This document shows, one piece after another, positions 8,125 to 15,888 of a stretch of 64,000 nt of DNA. Under the pieces are notes generated by a model. The model ran no database searches. It was not told the DNA's origin and worked only from the letters and a program-made list of their open reading frames with translations. Source of the stretch: Planctomycetota bacterium (lineage in GTDB: Bacteria; Planctomycetota; UBA11346); assembly GCA_028280785.1 (NCBI GenBank), contig JANQLF010000116.1:1-64000 (forward strand), in the 5' to 3' direction. Both the position numbers and the translations under genes were made by a program. Position 1 is the stretch's first letter; each line of letters opens with the position of its first letter.

Positions 8125-10800
8125 ATGGAAGCAGTGTGTTTACGTCTCGAGAGCCTAGAGAACCCAATTGGTATAGATGAAGTGCAGCCACGTTTTTCGT
8201 GGCAGGTACAGGCAGATGGATTTGCTGCGCATCAAAGTGCTTACCAGATTCAGGTTGCTGATGAACATGGCGATGTATGGGATTCGGGGAAAATTGATTC
8301 AGATCTCAGTCATCATATTCGTTATGCTGGTGAAGCCTTGTCTCCTCTTACACGTTATCAGTGGCAGGTAAAAATTTGGGATGCAGCTGGTAATGAAAGT
8401 GAATGGGCAAGAGCAGAATTTGTAACGGCTGTCTATGAAAACCACGAGTGGCAGGCAGATTGGATTCATTATCCACTCGTTAATATGCTGCCATCTGAAT
8501 ATGTGCGTCGCTCTTTTAAGATTAATAAAGAAATTAAATCAGCATTTTTAGTAATGACCGCCAAAGGTGTATTCGATCCGTATCTTAATGGACAACGCAT
8601 TTGTGATGATTATTTATCACCTGGTTGGACTGATTATTTTAAACGCCAACATTATCGTGTTTATGATGTGAAAGAACATTTAGGGCAAGGTGAGCAATAT
8701 CTCGGTGCGATTGTTGCAGAAGGTTGGTATGCCGGTCAAGTCGGTTCGCATCGTCCGAATATCTATAGTAATTTAACCTATCTTTTAGCTGAATTGCATA
8801 TTACTTACAGCGATGGCAGCACCGAACAAATTGTTACCGACGATAAGTGGGAAATGTCTCATGGTGCTTATCTGCAAGCCAGTATTATGCATGGTGAACA
8901 CTACGATGCTCGCCTTGAACTAACTGATTGGTGTAAGGGTGGTGAAAAAGGGAATTGGAAGCCGGTTACGGTTAAATCATTTAAAGATGCCCAAGAACGG
9001 ACTTGGGATCGCAATGAGCCAGTTGCCTTATCAACAAATTTGCGCGCGCACCCAGGTGTGCCTGTTCGTGCTATAGAAACGTTTCAAGCGAAAAAAGTGC
9101 ACGAGGCAGAAGCCGGTGCGTATATTTATGATTTTGAACAAAACCTAGCAGGTGTGGTACGTTTACATTTAGATTTGCCAGCTGGTACCTGTTTGCGTTT
9201 ACGTCATGCCGAAATGATTACACCAGAAGGTAGCATGTACGTTGAAAACTTACGTTCAGCGGTGGCTACTGATATTTATATCTGCAAAGGTGGCGGTGAA
9301 ATTTATGACCCACGTTTTACCTTTCATGGTTTCCGCTATGTCGAAATCAGCGGTATTAATCAGCCATTGGATTTAGATAAGGTTGAAGTGGTAGCGCTCG
9401 GTTCGGATACGCCGGATGCAGGGACATTCTCGTGTTCCAATGACATGCTCAATCAATTGCAATCGAATATTCGTTGGACCCAACGTGCAAATTTCTTGGA
9501 AATTCCTACTGACTGCCCACAGCGTGACGAGCGTTTAGGTTGGACTGGTGATGCCCAGGTATTTATTTCAACAGCCTGTGCGAATGCTGATGTCGAATCG
9601 TTTTTCCGTAAATGGCTCAACGATATGGAAGATAGCCAACGCGAAGATGGAACCCTTCCCAATGTTATTCCCGCAACACCAATGGGTGGCAACGCTGATG
9701 CAGCCTGGGGCGATGCGATAACCGTCTGTCCGACTGATTTATATACGGCTTATGGTGATCCAGAATTATTGGCCGATTGGTATCCACGTATGAAAGCCTT
9801 CTGTGAATATTATCAATTGAATATTCAAGAAGACGGTACGCGTGGTGGCACCTTTTGTTTTGGTGACTGGTTAGCACTTGATGTTGAAGATTTTACCCAA
9901 TGTGGTGGTGGTACGCCGAAAGATTTAATTCAAACAGCTTTTTATAATTGGTCGTTCCGTTTAACTGCGCAAGCCGCTCGTCATGCTGGCAAAGAAGACG
10001 AAGCCAAAGATTTAGAAGAACGTGCAGCCAAAGCAGCGGCGGCCTTCGATAAAAAATACTTTGATGCAGATGGTAAAAGTCACTGCGATACCCAAACGTC
10101 GTATGTCTTGGCTTTGCACTTTGAATTAATTCCTGAGGAAAAGCGTCAAGCAGCTGTGAAACACTTGGTCGATAATATTCATCGTCATGACGATCACATC
10201 ACCACTGGTTTTGTAGGTGTTTCGTATTTATTACCAACTTTGGCTAAATACGGTGAATTAGATATCGCTTATAAACTACTCGAAAATAAAACCTTCCCAA
10301 GCTGGGGTTACTCCATTGAAAATGGTGCGACGACTATTTGGGAACGCTGGAATGGTTGGGTGAAGGATGTTGGACCAGGTGATCCAAATATGAACTCGTA
10401 TAGTCATTATGCCTACGGTTCGGTTGGTGCATTTATGTATGGCACGCTCGCTGGTTTAAAACCGCTTGAGCCAGGATTTAAAAAGGCATCGCTAGCGCCG
10501 TATCCAGGTGGAACGATTACTCAAGCTGCTTACACCTACGACAGTATTGTTGGTCAATGGCAGATTGATTGGGTACAGAAAGACGAGGCCTTTGATTGTG
10601 CTTTTAGCATTCCTGCGAACACCAGCGCGCTGGTTTCACTACCGGTTGCGAGTCCTGAGCAAATTCAGATTAATGGCCAGGCACTCAGTGAGCATCAGGG
10701 CATCAGCAATATTGCTGTAGTTGATGGTCGTGTGCAGTTTGATGCCCAGTCAGGTAGCTATGAAACACACGCCGCATTAGCGCTGAGTGCACAAGCTTAA
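8125..10800 (+). CDS. alpha-L-rhamnosidase, GH78
   Basis: An 891-residue enzyme that removes terminal alpha-L-rhamnose from oligo- or polysaccharides. The order is an N-terminal Ig-like domain (FSWQVQADG, TRYQWQVKIWD), the rhamnosidase N domain (AFLVMTAKGVFDPYLNGQRI), a concanavalin-like domain ending FHGFRYVEISG, and the catalytic (alpha/alpha)6 barrel from about 430. The barrel holds the family motif CPQRDERLGWTGD near 466 and SYSHYAYGSVGAFMY near 756. A C-terminal beta domain closes it. The length is typical of GH78. No signal peptide is visible, so it may act in the cytoplasm on imported oligosaccharides. AGGAG precedes the ATG. Confidence 0.95.
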   Translation: MEAVCLRLESLENPIGIDEVQPRFSWQVQADGFAAHQSAYQIQVADEHGDVWDSGKIDSDLSHHIRYAGEALSPLTRYQWQVKIWDAAGNESEWARAEFVTAVYENHEWQADWIHYPLVNMLPSEYVRRSFKINKEIKSAFLVMTAKGVFDPYLNGQRICDDYLSPGWTDYFKRQHYRVYDVKEHLGQGEQYLGAIVAEGWYAGQVGSHRPNIYSNLTYLLAELHITYSDGSTEQIVTDDKWEMSHGAYLQASIMHGEHYDARLELTDWCKGGEKGNWKPVTVKSFKDAQERTWDRNEPVALSTNLRAHPGVPVRAIETFQAKKVHEAEAGAYIYDFEQNLAGVVRLHLDLPAGTCLRLRHAEMITPEGSMYVENLRSAVATDIYICKGGGEIYDPRFTFHGFRYVEISGINQPLDLDKVEVVALGSDTPDAGTFSCSNDMLNQLQSNIRWTQRANFLEIPTDCPQRDERLGWTGDAQVFISTACANADVESFFRKWLNDMEDSQREDGTLPNVIPATPMGGNADAAWGDAITVCPTDLYTAYGDPELLADWYPRMKAFCEYYQLNIQEDGTRGGTFCFGDWLALDVEDFTQCGGGTPKDLIQTAFYNWSFRLTAQAARHAGKEDEAKDLEERAAKAAAAFDKKYFDADGKSHCDTQTSYVLALHFELIPEEKRQAAVKHLVDNIHRHDDHITTGFVGVSYLLPTLAKYGELDIAYKLLENKTFPSWGYSIENGATTIWERWNGWVKDVGPGDPNMNSYSHYAYGSVGAFMYGTLAGLKPLEPGFKKASLAPYPGGTITQAAYTYDSIVGQWQIDWVQKDEAFDCAFSIPANTSALVSLPVASPEQIQINGQALSEHQGISNIAVVDGRVQFDAQSGSYETHAALALSAQA

Positions 10801-10844
10801 TCGAATTGCATGCAAATTGTGAATATGCAAACAATGCTTCAATA

Positions 10845-10884
10845 AAGACTTACGCCAGATCATCATAGTCTGCGCGTAAGTCTT
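10845..10884. terminator. 11-bp stem-loop after the rhamnosidase gene
   Basis: A perfect inverted repeat AAGACTTACGC / GCGTAAGTCTT encloses an 18-base loop, just downstream of the rhamnosidase gene and upstream of the next start. It has no strong T-run, so it could be a weak terminator, an mRNA stabiliser or an operator. Confidence 0.45.
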
Positions 10885-10942
10885 ACATTTAGTGAGTTGG
10901 AAAAAAAGCCATGGCGCAAAGAATAGGCAACGGAGCTTATCT

Positions 10943-12724
10943 ATGCGCCTCTTTTTTGTCCTAGTCAATATCGTTTTTGCACTACATCTTTATGCAGCTG
11001 ACGAAATTATTCCTGGTGTTAAAGATCCAGGCATTGAAACACGTCAAAAATTAAAAGAGAAATTCTTATTTAATTATTTCTCTTTAGGTACCACTGCGCC
11101 AATCGAATGGTTTGTCGAAACCCGCAACCAAAATGGCTGTAAGTGGCATTTCCGTCAGCAATATTTTTCGGGTGGTGCTGGATGGGATGGCAAAAAAGGC
11201 TCATGGGATACGGTCTTTTTACATAATTGGAATAAATGGGTTAATCCTGAAAAACGCAAAGGCGTGTGGGCCGAAAAATTTATTGAGCCAACGATTAAAG
11301 AAGGATTTATACCGTGGGTAACCATGTACAATTTAGCCCAAAGCTATCCTGCTGATTATAAACCAGGTCCTGCCCAGGCCTGTCCAGTTAACGCCAAAAA
11401 TACCACAACTATGCGTGCCTATTGGGAGCAGGTTAAATTAATCATGCAAATCTGCGATAAATTTAAACCGCATCCGATTGTCTTACATGTTGAACCTGAT
11501 GAGTGGGGTCATTTATTATTGCATGCTACCTCAGCGAGAATGGATGCAATGAGTGTTGATGTCAAAGTTGGTAGTACGGGTATGCCAGAGATGGAAGGTT
11601 TAGAAGATAATCTACGTGGCTATTCACATGCGTGGTTAAAATTACGCGCTATGTATGCACCAAGCAATGTCATTTTAATTACCAACCCATCGGCGTGGGA
11701 TCAAAATGGCAGTATGACTGCAGCGGCGTGGATAAAGGTGTGTAAAGATGCAGACGTTTTAAAATGGGATGCGGCGGTTTTAGAAACTGGCGACCGTGAT
11801 ATCGGTTGTACCCCAGGCGCAGGAAAAGGACCTCCCTATGCAACGGTCGATACCACTGGCAGTCATTTTACTAATTTAGATGAACAAATGCGCTGGATAG
11901 CTGCATTTACTAAGGGGACAAAGTTGCCGGTTTATTTTTGGCAAGTTGGTTTAGGTAATTTTTATTATCGTTCCTGTAATCAAACCCATGGTCATTTTTG
12001 TGATCGCATTGCCCAAGGTTTGCTTGAAGGGTATCCGAAAAATCCGCAGATTAGTAAGTATGTGAAAATAGGTTGTTACGGCTTCGTCTTTTCACCAGGG
12101 CAAGCCCATCAAACCCATTGCTACGATTATAAAAAAGATGGCATCACCAACCCCGATCCGATTACTGGTAATTTAGGGCATATGGCAAAATACGCTGATG
12201 ATGATGGTGGTTACATGCGTGAGCGCGCCGGTATGTATTACAAAGATCCGTATCCGATTTTGGCTGAGCGCAAAGAAACAAAGAAGAAAAAAGAAAAGAA
12301 AGAACGCAAAAAGAGAGAAAAGAAAAAGGTTGTTAAAAAAGTTGCGCCAAAACCTAGTGACGAAGCATGGAAGAAATGGTCGGCCTATTTAAAACAGCGC
12401 GCCATGGTGGCCTGCGATGCCGGCAAACGTCCAATCTTTACCTTTAGCATGTTGAAGAAAGAAGTCGAATTGCGTAAGGTCGGTGACAAGTGCGAGTTGT
12501 TTGTTCCGGCAATGAAGTCAGAGATGACCTACGATATCTTCAAGCGTTTGAAACCGGCTGATGGCAGTAATTTAGCCAAAGCTATTTTAGATAAGTCGAA
12601 CGCTGAAGATAATGCGATGCTTGGATTTTTCTTAACCTGCGAAGGGAAAGAGTCTGACGCCAAGGGCTATTTATTTAAAAGCACCGAGGCCCTACGCGAA
12701 GAGGTGGCTGGGGCGTTTAAGTAA
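10943..12724 (+). CDS. secreted protein, TIM-barrel-like domain plus Lys-rich linker and C-terminal domain
   Basis: I start at ATG 10943 (MRLFFVLVNIVFALHLYAADE), a clean signal peptide behind CGGAG, rather than at 10892. The protein has about 593 residues. Residues about 25-440 resemble a glycoside-hydrolase-like barrel: strands carrying PIVLHVEPDEWGHL, NVILITNPSAWDQNG, AAVLETGDRD and LPVYFWQVGLGN, with acidic residues at strand ends. Then comes a stretch of almost only Lys, Glu and Arg (KKKKEKKERKKREKKK), and a C-terminal domain of about 110 residues (GKRPIFTFSMLKKEVELRK). No family is assigned; hydrolase activity is an inference. It follows the rhamnosidase gene by 142 bases. Its end overlaps the convergent gene by 8 bases. 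Confidence 0.75.
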   Translation: MRLFFVLVNIVFALHLYAADEIIPGVKDPGIETRQKLKEKFLFNYFSLGTTAPIEWFVETRNQNGCKWHFRQQYFSGGAGWDGKKGSWDTVFLHNWNKWVNPEKRKGVWAEKFIEPTIKEGFIPWVTMYNLAQSYPADYKPGPAQACPVNAKNTTTMRAYWEQVKLIMQICDKFKPHPIVLHVEPDEWGHLLLHATSARMDAMSVDVKVGSTGMPEMEGLEDNLRGYSHAWLKLRAMYAPSNVILITNPSAWDQNGSMTAAAWIKVCKDADVLKWDAAVLETGDRDIGCTPGAGKGPPYATVDTTGSHFTNLDEQMRWIAAFTKGTKLPVYFWQVGLGNFYYRSCNQTHGHFCDRIAQGLLEGYPKNPQISKYVKIGCYGFVFSPGQAHQTHCYDYKKDGITNPDPITGNLGHMAKYADDDGGYMRERAGMYYKDPYPILAERKETKKKKEKKERKKREKKKVVKKVAPKPSDEAWKKWSAYLKQRAMVACDAGKRPIFTFSMLKKEVELRKVGDKCELFVPAMKSEMTYDIFKRLKPADGSNLAKAILDKSNAEDNAMLGFFLTCEGKESDAKGYLFKSTEALREEVAGAFK

Positions 12725-13064
12725 TTTCGTCAGAGGATGCTTCCTCACCGATTCCCAATATCTCGCAGCCGCGTTCAAACTCGCTGTTATGCAGGGCTAT
12801 ACTAGTGATATTTCCACGGCGAATATCTGGATGTAGCCCAGCTTCTTGTAATGCGTTGAGATCTGCTTGAAACTCATATTGCTGTACTGATCCCGCATAA
12901 GATTTAATGATGGACGAATTCGACCAGTATTCGTCGTTTTCATCCTCATCTGGAATATCTGGAATATTGACGAGCTCATGCTTGCCTGTCATAAATTTAT
13001 AAGCAACAATAGCGAAAATAACTAATAATATGATTGCTCTATAAATTGGCCTAAAATCATCCAT
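12717..13064 (-). CDS. small membrane-anchored protein, possible DUF2007-like domain
   Basis: The start chosen is MDDFRPIYRAIILLV at 13064, since the upstream track residues have no signal character. About 115 residues: one N-terminal membrane helix (residues 7-24), an acidic linker (IPDIPDEDENDEYW), and a soluble tail with YEFQADLNALQEAGLHPDIRRG. That tail resembles the ferredoxin-like DUF2007 fold, in which an ALxxAGI segment is typical. The resemblance is weak and the function unknown. Confidence 0.55.
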   Translation of the reverse strand: MDDFRPIYRAIILLVIFAIVAYKFMTGKHELVNIPDIPDEDENDEYWSNSSIIKSYAGSVQQYEFQADLNALQEAGLHPDIRRGNITSIALHNSEFERGCEILGIGEEASSDEIT

Positions 13065-13189
13065 ATTATAAGTTTGTATGAAAAATGGCTTTGTATTCAA
13101 TGAATATATGCAGCATTGTGTATATCTTGTATACAAGAAGTCTAATTGTCTGCGATTTTTGAACCGATAGGATCATCTCAGGAGCTCAG

Positions 13190-13570
13190 ATGGCCCAAGG
13201 ACGAAATGTACTCGGTGGTGAATTGAAGTGTTGTTGTACTGATCCAATGACTGGTTTTTACCGAACCGGTTATTGCGAAACAGGTGAGCAAGATCGCGGT
13301 GTCCACGTCGTTTGTATTGAAGCGACTGAAGAATTCTTGGAGTTCTCCGCATCCGTTGGTAATGACCTATCAACACCAATGCCACAGTATCGTTTTCCGG
13401 GTATAAAACCGGGTGATCATTGGTGTTTGTGCGCACGCCGTTGGCAAGAAGCATTCGAAGCAGGTTGTGCACCAGCAGTAGACTTAGAGGCAACGCATAT
13501 GGCTGCACTGGAATTTGTTGATTTAAAAGATTTGAAGGAGCATGCGCTCCCGAGTGCAAGTGATAATTAA
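13190..13570 (+). CDS. DUF2237 family protein
   Basis: A 126-residue cytosolic protein matching DUF2237 end to end: NVLGGELKCCCTDPMTGFYRTGYC, VHVVCIEATEEFLEFS, GNDLSTPMPQYRFPGIKPGDHWCLCARRW and LEATHMAALEFV. The conserved cysteines suggest metal or redox chemistry, but no activity is established for the family. CAGGAGC lies 5-11 bases upstream of the ATG. Confidence 0.93.
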   Translation: MAQGRNVLGGELKCCCTDPMTGFYRTGYCETGEQDRGVHVVCIEATEEFLEFSASVGNDLSTPMPQYRFPGIKPGDHWCLCARRWQEAFEAGCAPAVDLEATHMAALEFVDLKDLKEHALPSASDN

Positions 13571-13575
13571 TTGTC

Positions 13576-13989
13576 ATGATTGGGTTTCAGGCTTTAAATA
13601 ATATTATGTTTAGACTTGAAAAACATGAGTCTTGGTTGGCGTACGTTCTTTGGCCATTCGTTATGTGGTTTTTCTTTATTGCCTTCAACAATTTCCAAAC
13701 TTTTTTGTATGCATTGTGGTCATCAAACGATAGCGACTATTTAAATAGGTACCGAGAGTTGCCGAGTTTATGTTGGCGGATACTGGAGCGCCTATCATTT
13801 AATTACATTTGGATTATCTACTTATTGTTTGTTTATATACTTGTATTATTATTCGGACAATTATTTAAACACCATAAATTTTATTATAAATGCATCAACC
13901 TATCTTTTATTATGTTCTTTGTAATTACAACTTTTTTAATGATTAATTTGCTGCTCACGCCACTTGGCGCCGTTCGTATGGCAGGTTAA
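13576..13989 (+). CDS. small integral membrane protein, unknown
   Basis: A 137-residue protein with three strong membrane helices (about 24-42, 72-95 and 103-125). Translation may start at 13576 or at the internal Met of MFRLEKHESW. It begins 5 bases after the DUF2237 gene and ends overlapping the convergent AraC gene by 4 bases. No family recognised. Confidence 0.6.
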   Translation: MIGFQALNNIMFRLEKHESWLAYVLWPFVMWFFFIAFNNFQTFLYALWSSNDSDYLNRYRELPSLCWRILERLSFNYIWIIYLLFVYILVLLFGQLFKHHKFYYKCINLSFIMFFVITTFLMINLLLTPLGAVRMAG

Positions 13990-14801
13990 TTCCTGGCGCG
14001 TGGAGAAAGTCCCTGCAACTTGCGAAATGAGCCTGGACTCATGTTGCGATGCCGTTTAAAAATACGGCTAAAATGGTATTGATCACAAAAGCCGCATAAT
14101 TCTGCCACATCATCCAGGGTATTGGTGTCATCAAGCAAGAGTTCTTGGGCATGATCGAGGCGACACTGTAAACGAAATTGTTGAGGTGAGATACCGGCTT
14201 CTTTTTTAAAGCGTTTACGAAAGACTTGCTCGCTCATATTAAATTTTGTAGCAACGCCTTCGAGACTTAATTCTTCGCCAAGATGTGCAGATAATTCTGC
14301 ACAAACTTGTTCGCGCCATTGAATAAAGCTGTCTTGTTGACGTTGGTGCAAATGTCGTGCTTCGGCTATGAGTGCATGCAATCGACCAAATAATAAATGT
14401 TCATCACTTTGTAAGCGTCCTGCTTGTACATCTGCAACAAGACTGACAAAATCTTGTCTGAAATGTGAATCAGATCCGGTATGCCAAATCGGTTCGCTGC
14501 GTGTGTAGAGTTCTTGATCTTCTAATAATGAAAAAAGCGGACCATTAAAAACGACATAATGTTCGGACCACAATGGATCTTGTGCGCGTCTGCCATAGCG
14601 ATGGTAAAGACCTGGAAATAAAACTAAAACATCGCCAGCACTGACTTGTTGTTCAAAGCCATTGCCATCGGCGTAGTAACCGCCACCAGCATCGATCAGA
14701 ACCAAAGCATAGGAGCCGAGATCACGACCTTTGGCACCTTGCGGCCAGTAGGCGAGGCCCTTGCTGCGGATGCTGCCAGTCATCGAGATCTCATTGTTCA
14801 T
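13986..14801 (-). CDS. AraC-family transcriptional regulator
   Basis: The start chosen is MNNEISMTGSIRSKG at 14801; the 30 extra track residues are a hydrophobic out-of-family extension running into the promoter region. About 271 residues: an N-terminal cupin-like sensor (ADGNGFEQQVSAGDVLVLFPGLYHRY) and a C-terminal AraC helix-turn-helix pair (LSLEGVATKFNMSEQVFRKRFKKEAG, LDDVAELCGFCDQYHFSRIFKRH). It is divergent from the PhyH / oxidoreductase / sulfatase run and probably controls it. Confidence 0.9.
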   Translation of the reverse strand: MNNEISMTGSIRSKGLAYWPQGAKGRDLGSYALVLIDAGGGYYADGNGFEQQVSAGDVLVLFPGLYHRYGRRAQDPLWSEHYVVFNGPLFSLLEDQELYTRSEPIWHTGSDSHFRQDFVSLVADVQAGRLQSDEHLLFGRLHALIAEARHLHQRQQDSFIQWREQVCAELSAHLGEELSLEGVATKFNMSEQVFRKRFKKEAGISPQQFRLQCRLDHAQELLLDDTNTLDDVAELCGFCDQYHFSRIFKRHRNMSPGSFRKLQGLSPRARN

Positions 14802-14849
14802 GCCGGATATCGTACCAAAAAACACAAATAGTGAAACACAAAACCCATT

Positions 14850-14859
14850 TTTGGCCAAA
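14850..14859. promoter_or_regulatory. 10-bp palindrome between AraC and PhyH genes
   Basis: TTTGGCCAAA is a perfect palindrome in the 102-base divergent intergenic region. It could be an operator, but a 10-base palindrome may arise by chance, and AraC proteins usually bind direct repeats. Confidence 0.25.
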
Positions 14860-14903
14860 TTTTGCTGATAGAATGGAACCGCTATACACAAAGGAGTTTA
14901 TAG

Positions 14904-15809
14904 ATGTCTCAACCGATTCTGACCCTCGGCAAACAAGACGTACAATTTGGTGGTGAGCACTTACAAGACATGCGCTCGAGCTATCCCGATGAAGATGTTC
15001 AAGTCCTACGTCAACGTTTAGCTGAAGACGGTTATATTTGTGTACGCGGTTTGATTCCTCGCGACGCGGTTATGGCTGCACGAAAAGTCTTATTCGATCA
15101 AATGAAAGCTGATGATGCTTTAACCCAAGAATGCACGATCGATGAACCGCGAGGTAGCGGTAAAAGTTACATGGGTCAAAAACACGTGACGCATCATCAA
15201 GACTTTTTAGGCATGGTCGAAAACCAGGCTCTGTATAATTTCTTTGATCGTTTATTTGATGAAGCCTCCGTTACCTTTGATTATAAATGGGCACGCGCGG
15301 TACCGAAGGGTGCTGCTGGTACCCAAGCACATATGGATGTGGTTTATATGGGTCGTGGTTCGCAGGAATTAAAAACCTGTTGGATACCAATTGGCGATAT
15401 TCCAATTGAAAATGGTCCAATGGCAGTCTTGCCAAAAAGCCACAATAGTTCAGCAACCCAACGCATTCGTGAAACCTATGGAGCCATGGATGTCGATCGC
15501 GATCACATTCAAGGTTGGTTTAGTGATAATTATTTAGAATTATCAGAATTAGTCGAACACCCGTGGGTAAGTAGCAGTTTTGAAGCAGGCGACGTAGTGA
15601 TTATGGGCATGTATTTAATGCACGGCAGCATTCAAAATAAAACTGATCGCGTGCGCTTTACGGTTGATACTCGCTTCCAAGAACGCTCAGCGCCAATTGA
15701 CGAACGTTGGGTTGGTGAAAATCCGATTGCCCACCGTGAGTGGTGGCGTTCGCAGCAGGATGGGACTGCTAAATCAATCGAGGAATCTCGAGCTGAGTGG
15801 GGTGTTTAG
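14904..15809 (+). CDS. phytanoyl-CoA dioxygenase (PhyH) family protein
   Basis: A 301-residue Fe(II)/2-oxoglutarate dioxygenase-like protein. It has EDGYICVRGLIP near residue 45, the HxD iron pair in AHMDVVYMG, SHNSSATQ, and the distal His in MHGSIQNKTDRVRFTVDTRF, whose Arg would hold 2-oxoglutarate. PhyH proteins hydroxylate very different small molecules, so the substrate is open. AAAGGAG precedes the ATG with good spacing. It is divergent from the AraC gene, and an FAD/FeS oxidoreductase and a sulfatase follow on the same strand. Confidence 0.9.
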   Translation: MSQPILTLGKQDVQFGGEHLQDMRSSYPDEDVQVLRQRLAEDGYICVRGLIPRDAVMAARKVLFDQMKADDALTQECTIDEPRGSGKSYMGQKHVTHHQDFLGMVENQALYNFFDRLFDEASVTFDYKWARAVPKGAAGTQAHMDVVYMGRGSQELKTCWIPIGDIPIENGPMAVLPKSHNSSATQRIRETYGAMDVDRDHIQGWFSDNYLELSELVEHPWVSSSFEAGDVVIMGMYLMHGSIQNKTDRVRFTVDTRFQERSAPIDERWVGENPIAHREWWRSQQDGTAKSIEESRAEWGV

Positions 15810-15818
15810 GGTAGTTTC

Positions 15819-15850
15819 TAGTACTAGTACTAGATCTAGTACTAGTACTA
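15819..15850. repeat. perfect 32-bp palindrome of TAGTAC units
   Basis: TAGTACTAGTACTAGA is followed at once by its exact reverse complement, with no loop. The arms are themselves repeats of TAGTAC. It lies in the 79-base gap between the PhyH and oxidoreductase genes. It lacks a T-run and is not GC-rich, so it is not a normal terminator. It may be a protein-binding site or a cruciform. Confidence 0.85.
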
Positions 15851-15888
15851 AATTCTAAAAACCATAACAAACACCCTTTGAACCTGAC

